Notes under the pieces: generated by a model
Seen by the model: the letters and a program-made list of their open reading frames with translations, nothing else
Told to the model about the DNA's origin: nothing
Database searches by the model: none
Position numbers and translations under genes: made by a program
Part shown: positions 1 through 12,195 of the stretch, one piece after another
Layout of the letters: every line of letters starts with the position of its first letter
How positions within the stretch are numbered: the stretch's first letter is position 1
DNA from: Neisseria bacilliformis
GTDB taxonomy: Bacteria; Pseudomonadota; Gammaproteobacteria; Burkholderiales; Neisseriaceae
Direction of reading: 5' to 3'
Assembly: GCF_014055025.1 (NCBI RefSeq)
Contig: NZ_CP059571.1
Span: 186,001 to 250,000 of the forward strand
Length of the DNA stretch: 64,000 nucleotides

Positions 1-1095
<1,095 letters not shown>

Positions 1096-1148
1096 GAGAA
1101 AAGGGCTTGGCACCCACACTTATCGGTAATCGGACAGAGCGTTACAAA

Positions 1149-1225
<77 letters not shown>

Positions 1226-1235
1226 GCGAACATCC

Positions 1236-1311
1236 GGGGGCATAGCTCAGTTGGTAGAGCACCTGCTTTGCAAGCAGGGGGTCATCGGTTCGATCCCGTT
1301 TGCCTCCACCA
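1236..1311 (+). tRNA. tRNA-Ala (UGC anticodon)
   Basis: A 76-base cloverleaf starting GGGGGCATAGCTC, with anticodon loop CTTTGCAA (anticodon TGC), T-loop GGTTCGATCCC and an encoded CCA end. It is separated from tRNA-Ile by only 10 bases, so both come from the rRNA precursor. Confidence 0.97.
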
Positions 1312-1672
1312 AGATTTTCAAATTAAAGCGAATTAAACAGAAAGCAAATTGTTGGAAAGTAAAACATACCGGCAATTTGCAAGAGAAACATTCTAAATAG
1401 TTTATTTTAATTTGCGAATCAAAACGCATCGATCTTTAACAAATTGGAAAGCCGAAATCAACAAACAAAGACACTGAGGTTTTATCAGAACTACCAAACA
1501 GTTCGAAATAAAGCCCAGTAATTTGGGTGATGATTGTATCGACTTAATCCCGAGACACAAAAGGCGGGATTAAGACACAACAAGCAGTAAGCTTTATCAA
1601 AGTAGAGGCCTTAAGGTGCCAAGCTAGTCAACGGCAAAGTACCGAAGTCAGAAAGGTACTTCAAATGATAGA
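1312..1672 (+). other. internal transcribed spacer tRNA-Ala to 23S, with boxA-like site
   Basis: This 361-base spacer has no gene. At about 1431-1445 the sequence GATCTTTAACAAATT resembles the boxA antitermination signal of rRNA operons. At 1667-1680 the sequence GATAGAGTCAAG is complementary to CTTGACTCTATC after the 23S gene, which would form the processing stem around 23S rRNA. Confidence 0.7.
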
Positions 1673-4557
<2,885 letters not shown>

Positions 4558-4687
4558 TCATTTGAAGGACTTTGCTTCTTTGAAGATAATGCTTGCATAG
4601 GACTTGTTCCGATATGTTCATCACAGTTGATACGCCGCAAAAGACGGATGTCTTGCTGCGGCCGGCTTTGCCGATTTGACAGTTTCA

Positions 4688-4801
4688 GTCTGGCGGCCAC
4701 AGCGGTTTGGTCCCACTCCTTCCCATCCCGAACAGGACAGTGAAACGAACCAGCGCCGATGATAGTGTGGATTCCCATGCGAAAGTAGGTCACTGCCAGA
4801 C
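4688..4801 (+). rRNA. rrf: 5S ribosomal RNA
   Basis: About 114 bases beginning GTCTGGCGGCCACAG and ending CACTGCCAGAC, with terminal pairing TCTGGC/GCCAGA and the conserved loop CCCATCCCGAACAGG. It follows 23S by about 130 bases, completing a standard 16S-Ile-Ala-23S-5S operon. Confidence 0.96.
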
Positions 4802-4810
4802 ACCTATTGC

Positions 4811-4840
4811 AAACCCCGCCAAAGTGGCGGGGTTTTTGTT
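4811..4840 (+). terminator. rRNA operon terminator
   Basis: Perfect stem CCCCGCC / GGCGGGG with a 5-base loop followed by TTTTT, ten bases after 5S. This is an intrinsic terminator for the rRNA operon. Confidence 0.92.
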
Positions 4841-4976
4841 TGGCCGGAAAACGGATCTGTATCTCGGATGCCGTTGTACGGTATGTTGCGGCGTAACCGG
4901 CTTGCCTGTTATGTCATTCTTGATTATGATACCTGCTCTTTATATTTAATCCTTTATTTTTAACGGAAGGGACACT

Positions 4977-5303
4977 ATGGATTTGAAGAAATCTTTGTTC
5001 GGCCTTTTGGCTTACGGTGTGGCGGCCTGGGTGGCGGCTGCGGTGAATATCAATACGGCGACGGCCGAAGAGCTCAAAGCGCTGCCGGGTATCGGCCAGG
5101 CGAAGGCGCAGGCGATTGTGGACTACCGTAAGGAGAACGGCGCGTTCAAGTCGGTGGACGATTTGAAGAAGGTCAAGGGTATCGGCGACGGTATCCTGGG
5201 CAAGCTGAAAGACCAGGCGACGGTCGGCGGTGCCGCCAATGCCAAACCGGTCAAACCGGCCGTGCCAACTACAGCCGCGCCCGCAGCAGCAGTGAAAAAG
5301 TAG
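4977..5303 (+). CDS. comEA: ComEA-type DNA-binding competence protein
   Basis: A 108-residue secreted or membrane-tethered DNA-binding protein for transformation. Residues 6-22 form a hydrophobic signal or anchor. Residues 23-79 hold two helix-hairpin-helix motifs (LPGIGQAKA and VKGIGDGIL), the ComEA signature for periplasmic double-stranded DNA. The tail after residue 82 is Ala/Pro/Lys rich. The start is supported by GGAAGG 6 bases upstream. Neisseria species are known to carry comE copies immediately downstream of their rRNA operons, and this copy sits exactly there, under 180 bases after 5S. It fits the many uptake sequences in the window. Confidence 0.93.
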   Translation: MDLKKSLFGLLAYGVAAWVAAAVNINTATAEELKALPGIGQAKAQAIVDYRKENGAFKSVDDLKKVKGIGDGILGKLKDQATVGGAANAKPVKPAVPTTAAPAAAVKK

Positions 5304-5665
5304 GGCGCAAAACGGAGGATGCCCCGTCCGCAGACGGGTGGGGCTGCAAGACAAAGGCCGGCGGTATGCCGGCTTCGCTTTTGCCCGGTGCGGGCTTGTC
5401 CGCCTGCGGGCGGGTCGTGTCCTTCCCAGGCTTGCGGTACAATACAGGCCGTCTAAAACCGTGGAAAGACCGGTAGGTAAAAGGCCGTCTGTTTTGCAGA
5501 CGGCCTTTCAGGTAAGCTGTTTCCAAAAAATACTGTTCGGATGCCGCTTTTATTCCCGTATGCGGACGCAGCACAGCTTTAATCCAGTTTTTTAAAATGG
5601 CGGCGGCGTTCCAGTTCACTCAGGTAGCGTTTGCGCAGGCGGATCGATTGGGGGTTCACTACCTG
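5304..5665. other. intergenic region after comEA with DUS-type hairpin
   Basis: No gene is supported in these 362 bases. A perfect hairpin built from two inverted uptake-sequence cores (AAGGCCGTCT / AGACGGCCTT) lies at 5480-5508 and probably ends comEA transcription. A partial DUS is near 5450, and a GC-rich inverted stretch (GCCGGCGGTATGCCGGC) is near 5357. Confidence 0.6.
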
Positions 5666-6169
5666 TCAATCCCTTACCTTCTTCCCCAGCAGCACAATAT
5701 CCGCCGCCAGCCCGTCCAAATCGCATACTTGCGGTAGCCGCCCCCACTCTTGGAAACCAAAAGTACGGAACAGGCGGATGCTGGCGTGGTTGTGGCCGAA
5801 GACGACGGCGATGATGTTGCGGATGCCCAGCGACGGGGCTTTTTCCAGCATGTAGCGCAACAGGATTTTGCCGACGCCGACGCCGCGCATGTCGTGGCGC
5901 ACGTAGATGCTGGTTTCGGCGGTAATACGGTAGGCTTCGCGCGGGTAATAGTCGGAGAAGCCGCCCCAGGCAAGCAGCGTGTCGGTTTCGTCTTTTAATA
6001 CATAAAGCGGACGGTTGCCGCCGTGGGCATCCAGCCAGCCCTGCCGGCTTTCGGCGGTAACATGGGCGAGGTCGGCGGTGGACTGGCGGCTGTCTATGGT
6101 GCTGTTGTAGATGTCGACGATGGCGGCAAGGTCTTCCTGCCGCGCTTCGGAAATCCGGTAGTTGTGCAT
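5666..6169 (-). CDS. GNAT N-acetyltransferase (phosphinothricin-acetyltransferase-like)
   Basis: A 167-residue acetyltransferase of the GNAT superfamily, of the type often annotated as phosphinothricin or methionine-derivative acetyltransferase. The acetyl-CoA loop RGVGVGKILL lies at about residues 95-104, preceded by the strand ETSIYV and followed by the helix-strand HNHASIRLFRTFGF seen in this subfamily. The ATG at 6169 was chosen because the conserved N-terminal strand IVDIYN follows it closely. The real substrate is unknown. A DUS lies between this gene and the upstream hydrolase gene, 11 bases apart, and the two are probably co-transcribed. Confidence 0.8.
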   Translation of the reverse strand: MHNYRISEARQEDLAAIVDIYNSTIDSRQSTADLAHVTAESRQGWLDAHGGNRPLYVLKDETDTLLAWGGFSDYYPREAYRITAETSIYVRHDMRGVGVGKILLRYMLEKAPSLGIRNIIAVVFGHNHASIRLFRTFGFQEWGRLPQVCDLDGLAADIVLLGKKVRD

Positions 6170-6180
6170 GTTCAGACGGC

Positions 6181-6711
6181 CTATCTGACGAGCTTGGAGA
6201 TGGTTTTGAAGGCGGGGTGTTTCGCATCGCCCAGCAGGGAAAACAGCAGGCTTTCGCTGTTGCCCACGGTTGCGTCGGCGGTGCGCATCTGTTCCAAACC
6301 GTTGGTTTTGTTGGCAGGATTGCGCGAGGTAAGGCATTCGGCAGGCAGATAGACGCCCAAGCCCTGCGCGCGCAGATCAAGCGCGGTCTGCAAGATGCAG
6401 ATGTGGGTTTCCGCACCGATAAGGACGACGTTGCGCGCCTGTTTTTCGCGGATGAAGCCTTCGGCGGCTTGAGCGGCGGAAAAGCGGGTTTTTTCGGCCA
6501 GCGGCGCGTCGGGCAGCAGCAGGCGTACGGCGGGCAGGGTTGCGCCCAAGCCTTTCGGGTATTGTTCGGTGAGCATCATCGGCACGTTTAAAGCCTGTAA
6601 ACCCTGTATCAGCAGGCGGCAGGCGGCGGTGAAGGTTTCGGCTTCGTGCAGCGATGGGGTAAGGCGTTCCTGGATGTCGATAACGAGGCAGACGGTGTTT
6701 TCGGCGTTCAT
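6181..6711 (-). CDS. isochorismatase-family hydrolase
   Basis: A 176-residue cysteine hydrolase of the isochorismatase/nicotinamidase superfamily. The catalytic Asp is in LVIDIQE near residue 12, a Lys in EKTRFSA near residue 74, and the nucleophile Cys in ETHICILQTA near residue 108, in the usual order. The lack of an ACP domain separates it from EntB-like proteins; the single-domain form resembles YcaC-like hydrolases. Substrate unknown. It lies upstream of the GNAT gene on the same strand. Confidence 0.85.
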   Translation of the reverse strand: MNAENTVCLVIDIQERLTPSLHEAETFTAACRLLIQGLQALNVPMMLTEQYPKGLGATLPAVRLLLPDAPLAEKTRFSAAQAAEGFIREKQARNVVLIGAETHICILQTALDLRAQGLGVYLPAECLTSRNPANKTNGLEQMRTADATVGNSESLLFSLLGDAKHPAFKTISKLVR

Positions 6712-6736
6712 ATTGGTTCTCTTCCGGTTTGTTTGT

Positions 6737-6894
6737 TTTCAGACGGCCTCTCCGGTTTTTAGGCCGTCTGAAAACATGGTGCTTGATGTAATCGGTAACG
6801 GCGCGGCCGTTTTCCAGAGGCCGTCTGAAAACGAAGTTCCGGCGCAGCCAAAAGTTTCAACTTCGTTGAAGCTTCGCTTTCAGACGGCCTCAAT
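6737..6894. terminator. two inverted DUS pairs between argJ and the hydrolase gene
   Basis: At 6737-6775 TTTTCAGACGGCCT faces AGGCCGTCTGAAAA across a short loop. At about 6819-6894 a second pair (AGGCCGTCTGAAAACGAAG with CTTCGCTTTCAGACGGCCT) forms a longer, imperfect hairpin. Inverted DUS pairs after genes act as terminators in Neisseria; these follow argJ on the minus strand. Confidence 0.7.
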
Positions 6895-6901
6895 CCCATG
6901 T

Positions 6902-8119
6902 TTACGAACGGTATTCCGCATTGATGCGCACATATTCGTGCGTCAGGTCGCAAGTGTAGACGGTGGCCGATTCGCGGCCGCGCTGCAAGTCGATGCGCAC
7001 GGTGATTTCCGCTTCGTCCATCACGCGCTGCCCCGCTTCTTCGGTGTAGCTTGCGGCGCGGCCGCCGTTTTCGGCCACGAGCACGCCGCCGAGCCACATT
7101 TTCAGCTTGGTTTCGTCAAAGGGCACGCCCGCGTAGCCTGCGGCGGCGAGCAGGCGGCCGAGGTTGGGGTCGGAAGCGGAAAAGGCGGTTTTCACCAGCG
7201 GCGAGCGGGCGACGGCATGGGCCACCTGTTTGGCTTCGTCGCGGCTTTCGGCGTTAACCACTTCTACGGTAACGAATTTTCCCGCGCCTTCGCCGTCGCG
7301 CACAATTGCCTGCGCCAGTTCCAGTGCGAGGCCGCCGAGCAGCTCTTTGAGCTGGCCGTAGCGCGGGTCGGCAATGTTGTCGATTTCGCTTTGGCCGCAT
7401 TTGCCGCTGGCGATGATGACGAAGCTGTCGTTGGTGCTGGTATCGCCGTCCACCGTGATGCAGTTGAACGACATATCGGCGATTTCCTGCGTCAGAAGCT
7501 GCAACACCGGCTGGGCGATGTTCGCATCGGTGGCGATGAAGCCGAGCATGGTGGCCATGTTCGGATGAATCATGCCCGAGCCTTTGGCGATGCCGGTGGC
7601 GCGGACGGTGTGGCTGCCGCCGACCTGCCCCGCGCGGGACGCGGCCTTGGCCACCGTATCGGTGGTCATGATGGCGCGGGCGGCGGCAAGCCAGTCGGCG
7701 GGCTTCACTTTCGGCAGCGCGGCGGTGATTTTGTCGGACGGCAGCGGTTCGAGAATCACGCCGGTGGAAAACGGCAGCACCTCCTCCGTTTTGCAGCCTG
7801 CCTGCTTCGCCGCCGCCGCGCACACCGCCACGGCGCGTTCGTAGCCCTCCTCGCCCGTGCCCGCGTTGGCGTTGCCCGTGTTCACCACCAGCGCGCGGAT
7901 GTGTGCCGCCTGCGCCAAATGCCGCTTGCAGACGCGCACCGGCGCGGCGCAGAAGCGGTTTTGCGTGAACACCGCGCCGATGGTGCAGCCCTCCGAGAGC
8001 GTCAGCAGCGTCAAATCGTCGTGCTGCGGCTTTTTCACGCCCGCCTGACCAACGAAAATTTGAACGCCGCCGATGGGCAGCAGGCTGGCGGCATTCGTTT
8101 CCTGATAATTCACGGCCAT
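6902..8119 (-). CDS. argJ: bifunctional ornithine acetyltransferase / N-acetylglutamate synthase
   Basis: A 405-residue ArgJ that recycles the acetyl group from N-acetylornithine to glutamate in arginine synthesis. The autocleavage motif KGSGMIHPNMATML spans residues 179-192, with the N-terminal nucleophile Thr190 that divides the alpha and beta chains. The length is typical. The ATG at 8119 begins the conserved N-terminus MAVNYQE; the frame stays open further upstream but that part is DUS-repeat sequence. The gene is intact. Confidence 0.97.
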   Translation of the reverse strand: MAVNYQETNAASLLPIGGVQIFVGQAGVKKPQHDDLTLLTLSEGCTIGAVFTQNRFCAAPVRVCKRHLAQAAHIRALVVNTGNANAGTGEEGYERAVAVCAAAAKQAGCKTEEVLPFSTGVILEPLPSDKITAALPKVKPADWLAAARAIMTTDTVAKAASRAGQVGGSHTVRATGIAKGSGMIHPNMATMLGFIATDANIAQPVLQLLTQEIADMSFNCITVDGDTSTNDSFVIIASGKCGQSEIDNIADPRYGQLKELLGGLALELAQAIVRDGEGAGKFVTVEVVNAESRDEAKQVAHAVARSPLVKTAFSASDPNLGRLLAAAGYAGVPFDETKLKMWLGGVLVAENGGRAASYTEEAGQRVMDEAEITVRIDLQRGRESATVYTCDLTHEYVRINAEYRS

Positions 8120-8197
8120 TTTGTTTTCCTTTGTATCGGTTGGAGAAATTCTGCCGGCGATTATGAACGCTTTTGCGGCGCGGCGAAACAGCTTCTG

Positions 8198-8290
8198 AGG
8201 CCGTCTGAAAGCGCAGCTTCGGCGCAGCCAAAACGCGGTTTCGGTGAAAACGGGTTTTGGCTGCGCCGAAGCTGCGCTTTCAGACGGCCT
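8198..8290. repeat. 93-base extended DUS palindrome
   Basis: The left arm begins AGGCCGTCTGAAAGCGCAGC and the right arm is its exact reverse complement for about 37 bases, with a 19-base loop. Each arm is a DUS extended by about 25 bases of GGCTGCGCCGAAGCTGCGC-type sequence, an extension seen beside many DUS in this window. The last codons of gluQRS fall inside the right arm. Confidence 0.9.
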
Positions 8291-9176
8291 CCGTGCATAT
8301 TGCCGCACGCGGCACGCGGCCTATACCCCAATGCGCCGCCGCCCAGTCCAACAAATCGCGCGGCCTGTCCACAGCCGGTGCGGCGGGCAGGTTCAGATAG
8401 GCCATCACCTGCCGCAGCAGCACCTCCCGCCGCGCCAAATCCAGCGCGGGCGCGAGCGTCTGTTTCGACCACTTCTGCCCCTGCGCGTTCACCAGCAGCG
8501 GCAGATGCGCGTATTGCGGCGTCGGCACGCCCAGACAGCGTTGCAGCCAAATCTGGCGCGGCGCGGACACCAGCAAATCCTGCCCGCGCACCACATGCGT
8601 TATCCCCTGCGCCGCGTCATCGGCCACCACCGCCAGCTGGTAGGCCCACAAACCGTCCGAGCGGCGCAGCACAAAATCGCCGATGTCCCGCGCCAGATTC
8701 TGCGCGTAAAACCCGACCACGCGGTCGGCAAAACCGATTTCCCCGTCCGGCACGCGCAGCCGCCAAGCCGGCGTTTTCCCCGCTTTTTCAGACGGCCTCA
8801 GAGCCGCGTCGCGGCAGCGTCCGCCGTAAACAAAGCCGTCCGCCCCCTGCCTCGCCCCCGTCTGCCACGCCTTGCGGCTGCAAAAACACGGATACACCAA
8901 ATCCGCCGCCCGCAGCCGAGCCAAAGCCGCTTCGTAAACATCGTAACGTCGGCTCTGATAGGCCACCGCACCGTCCCACTCGAAGCCGAACGCTTCGAGC
9001 GTGCGCAAAATCGCATCCGCCGCCCCCGCCATCTCGCGCGGCGGATCCAAATCCTCCATCCGCAGCAGCCAAATCCCGCCCGCTGCGCGCGCGTCGGCAT
9101 AAGAAGCCAGCGCGGCCAGCAGCGAACCGATGTGCAGCAGCCCCGTCGGGCTGGGCGCGAAACGTCCGACATAAGC
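8280..9176 (-). CDS. gluQ: glutamyl-Q tRNA(Asp) synthetase
   Basis: A 298-residue class I synthetase-like enzyme that attaches glutamate to the queuosine base of tRNA(Asp). The HIGH-like motif is in [14 protein letters not shown] near residues 7-20 and the KMSKS-like motif is WSKQ near residue 225. The tRNA-anticodon domain of GluRS is absent, which defines this family. The ATG at 9176 ([13 protein letters not shown]) is preferred over the upstream GTG/ATG starts. The last residues, EAV, and the stop are read from a DUS. Confidence 0.93.
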   Translation of the reverse strand, partial: AYVGRFAPSPTGLLHIGSLLAALASYADARAAGGIWLLRMEDLDPPREMAGAADAILRTLEAFGFEWDGAVAYQSRRYDVYEAALARLRAADLVYPCFCSRKAWQTGARQGADGFVYGGRCRDAALRPSEKAGKTPAWRLRVPDGEIGFADRVVGFYAQNLARDIGDFVLRRSDGLWAYQLAVVADDAAQGITHVVRGQDLLVSAPRQIWLQRCLGVPTPQYAHLPLLVNAQGQKWSKQTLAPALDLARREVLLRQVMAYLNLPAAPAVDRPRDLLDWAAAHWGIGRVPRAAICTEAV

Positions 9177-9301
9177 CATCAAAACCATCCGTAAACAAAT
9201 AAACGACAAACAAATCCGGCAGGCGGAAAACCATCCTTGTTAACAGGCAAACAAATGAAAGAATGTTACATCCGCGCAACGCAAACCCGCCGCAAACCAT
9301 T

Positions 9302-9347
9302 CATTTCATGCCGGTATGAAATGAGAACGGCTTGCACAGCGTATAAT
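9302..9347 (+). promoter_or_regulatory. promoter with palindromic operator upstream of the TonB receptor
   Basis: A perfect -10 TATAAT is at 9342-9347. A perfect inverted repeat CATTTCAT-6-ATGAAATG (9302-9323) covers where the -35 would be, and no good -35 is visible. This arrangement suggests a regulated promoter. The palindrome is not a recognisable Fur box, so the regulator is unknown. Confidence 0.6.
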
Positions 9348-9402
9348 CCGACCCCGCATTTTAACCCTTCCTTTACAACCGTACACATTCAGGACAAACA
9401 CG

Positions 9403-11661
9403 ATGTCCCGCCCGAATTTCAAACTCAGCACCCTCGCCGCGCTCCTCATTGCGGCAAACGCCGTTTACGCGCAAGAAAATACCGCCCCCCACCGATTCGA
9501 AGCAGATAATGCCGGCACTTCCACCGCCATCCAGTCCGTTACCGTCTCGGGAGCCAGCCGCTCGACGCGCACCGAAAACAAAAACAGCTACACCACCTCC
9601 GCCATGCGCACCACCACCGGTCTGGCGTTAAGCCCGAAAGAAACCCCGCAGTCGGTGAGCGTGATTACCAAAACACAGCTGGACGATCAAAATATCAGCC
9701 GTATTGAAGACGCGCTGAAAACAACCACGGGTGTTAATGTTTTCCGAGACAGCAACCGCTACCGTTTCCAATCGCGCGGTTTCTATATCAACCGCATTGA
9801 AGAAGACGGTATGGCTGTAACCGTTAGTGGTTCTATGCTCAATACCAATGCCGACCCGCACAGCCAAACAGATCTAGCCATTTACGACCATATCGAAGTT
9901 GTGCGCGGTGCTACTGGCCTGACCCAAGGCACGGGCGAGCCAGGCGGAACAATCAATGTGGTACGCAAGCATCCTACCGCCAAAACCCAAGCTAATATTG
10001 ACGTGAGCACTGATCGTTTCGGTACTGTCCGCGGTGTCGGCGATGTTTCCGGTTCGCTTAATGCAGCTCAAACGGTACGCGGGCGCGCAGTCGTTGTCGG
10101 CGAGCGCAGCAATTCGTTTAAAGACGTCGTAGACGGTAAAAAACAGGTTTTCTACGGCATTTTGGAAGCTGATGCGGGCGAAAATACCAAAATTTCGGCA
10201 GGTATGCTGTGGCAGAACGAAAATTCCACCCCCGACCGCTACGGCGTGCCGATGGCCGAAGGCGGCGGCGATGCCGGTTTTTCACGCAAAACCTTTCTTG
10301 GCGCAAGCTGGAACGTAGAAAAAGCCAGAAAACGCAATCTGTTTGCCGAAGTGGAACATTATTTCAACGACGACTGGAAGCTGAGCGGAAAAATCAATTA
10401 CACCAAATCCGACTATATGACCGAATGGGCTGCCTTGGGCAACACCAACCTCAATTACGCCGGTTTGCCTGCCAACGGCCTGATGGCCGTGAGCGGACGT
10501 GCCACACGCATGGACAACTACGGTTCGCAATTCGGTATACAGGCGAATTTGGTTGGAAAATATAATGTTTTCAACCGTAAGCACGATCTGTTCCTGACAC
10601 TGAACCACACCCGTGAAACCCTCCATGCCCATTGGCGGCAGCATGCTGATACCACGGTATACGATGCATATAACTTCAAGCACGATATCGTCCGCCCCGA
10701 TTTTGAAACCGGCCCTTACCGTTTCTTGGAAACCGAAGACTACACCTTGACTTCTCAAGGCGTGGCGGCGGGTACGCGCTTCCATATTCTGGATAACCTC
10801 CACCTGATTGCCGGTACGCGTTGGACGCATTGGAAAAGCGATTACCACGATATTTATTCCGCCAATGGTAATGCGCCGACTTATGACGAAAACCTGAAAA
10901 CCAAAAGCCGTTTCGTGCCGTATGCCGGCCTGACGTTCGACCTGAATAAAACCCACAGCCTGTATGCCAGCTACACCCAGATTTTCAACCCGCATCTGAG
11001 CGCGAAAGATGCCGAAGGTAAACCGCTTACCCCGATGACCGGCACCAACTTTGAGCTTGGCTGGAAAGCCGACTGGTTTAACGATGGCAAACTGAACACC
11101 TCACTTGCGCTGTTTCACATTATCCAGAAAAACCGTTCGGTATCTTCGGCAGACCGCAGCCCGATTACCGGCCGCTATTTCAGCATTCCGCTGGGACGTG
11201 TACAAAGCCACGGTTTTGACGCCGAGATTTCCGGAAGCTTGAATGAAGCCTGGAAAATCTTCGCCGGATACACGTTCAACACCAGCCGATACCGTGCAAC
11301 CGAAGGCTCGCGCGCCTATTATCAGGAAGGTGCGAATTTCAATAGCTGGACACCTAAACACATGCTGCGCCTCTACACCAGCTACCGCCTGTCTTTTGCC
11401 GGTAAAAAATGGACAGTTGGTGGCGGCGTGAGTGCGCAAAGCAAATCGGGCAATCTCTATATGAATACCGAGCAGCGCGGCTATGCCGTCTGGAATGCCA
11501 ACGTCCAATACGACATCAGCAAAAATGCCAAGCTGAGCCTGATCGGCAGTAACTTGACCGACAAACGCTACTTTGAAAACAACCGCACCCGTTCCAGAGG
11601 TATCAACAACTTCTTCGGCGAACCGCGTAATGTTACTTTGAAATTCAACTACAAATTCTAA
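9403..11661 (+). CDS. TonB-dependent siderophore receptor (outer membrane)
   Basis: A 752-residue outer-membrane receptor of the ferric-siderophore class (FpvA/FoxA/FhuE type). A signal peptide ends near VYAQE (residue 24). A TonB-box-like segment (QSVTVSG) is near residue 45. The plug domain begins with KETPQSVSVITKTQL near residue 80 and contains IEVVRGATGL and GGTINVVRKHP. The C-terminus NVTLKFNYKF ends in Phe, as required for barrel assembly. The ligand is not predictable; hydroxamate or catecholate siderophores made by neighbours are possible. No TonB or ABC siderophore genes are adjacent. Confidence 0.92.
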   Translation: MSRPNFKLSTLAALLIAANAVYAQENTAPHRFEADNAGTSTAIQSVTVSGASRSTRTENKNSYTTSAMRTTTGLALSPKETPQSVSVITKTQLDDQNISRIEDALKTTTGVNVFRDSNRYRFQSRGFYINRIEEDGMAVTVSGSMLNTNADPHSQTDLAIYDHIEVVRGATGLTQGTGEPGGTINVVRKHPTAKTQANIDVSTDRFGTVRGVGDVSGSLNAAQTVRGRAVVVGERSNSFKDVVDGKKQVFYGILEADAGENTKISAGMLWQNENSTPDRYGVPMAEGGGDAGFSRKTFLGASWNVEKARKRNLFAEVEHYFNDDWKLSGKINYTKSDYMTEWAALGNTNLNYAGLPANGLMAVSGRATRMDNYGSQFGIQANLVGKYNVFNRKHDLFLTLNHTRETLHAHWRQHADTTVYDAYNFKHDIVRPDFETGPYRFLETEDYTLTSQGVAAGTRFHILDNLHLIAGTRWTHWKSDYHDIYSANGNAPTYDENLKTKSRFVPYAGLTFDLNKTHSLYASYTQIFNPHLSAKDAEGKPLTPMTGTNFELGWKADWFNDGKLNTSLALFHIIQKNRSVSSADRSPITGRYFSIPLGRVQSHGFDAEISGSLNEAWKIFAGYTFNTSRYRATEGSRAYYQEGANFNSWTPKHMLRLYTSYRLSFAGKKWTVGGGVSAQSKSGNLYMNTEQRGYAVWNANVQYDISKNAKLSLIGSNLTDKRYFENNRTRSRGINNFFGEPRNVTLKFNYKF

Positions 11662-11673
11662 CCCGCAGCAAAC

Positions 11674-11708
11674 AGGCCGTCTGAAAACCGATTTTCAGAC
11701 GGCCTTTT
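11674..11708 (+). terminator. inverted-DUS terminator after the TonB receptor
   Basis: AGGCCGTCTGAAAA and TTTTCAGACGGCCT form a 14-bp perfect stem with a 4-base loop, followed by TTT, 13 bases after the receptor stop. Confidence 0.9.
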
Positions 11709-12195
11709 CCCCTTTGCATCCGTTCCGCATCCGCTCTCTCCCCTTTCCCCAATCCGTCTATGAAAACCATCCGCCGTTTCCTCTCCCTCGCCGCGCCGTT
11801 CTGGTGGCGCAACAACTCCTGGTTCAACTGGCTGATTCTCGCCGCCGTAGTCGGCTTTTCGCTCGCCATCGTGCGCGTGGGCGTGCTGATTACCGACTGG
11901 AACAAAACCTTTTACGACGCGCTTGCCGCGTTTGACGGCAAGGCCATGCCCGCGCTGATTGTGGAATTTCTCGTCTATATCGCCCTCGTTACCGGCTTTA
12001 TCGCCTGCGGCAACTGGCTGCGCAAAGTTTTGCTGTTCCGCTGGCGCGAACACCTTACGCGGCAGTTCCAGCAAAACTGGCTCGGCGGCCACAAACACTA
12101 CCGCCTGCAACTCACGGGCGAGCCGGACAACCCCGACCAGCGCATCGCCGAAGACGTCGCCATGCTGTCGGAAAAAAGCATCGACCTCTTCAAAT

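Noticed and set aside
6569-9202. An 877-codon open frame on the plus strand
   Set aside because: It is antisense to argJ and gluQ, which have clear family motifs; the translation is Arg/Pro-rich and low in sense, as expected from GC-rich antisense.
9240-9402. Fur box at the TonB receptor promoter
   Set aside because: No close match to the 19-base Fur consensus; only the ATTTCAT palindrome is clear.
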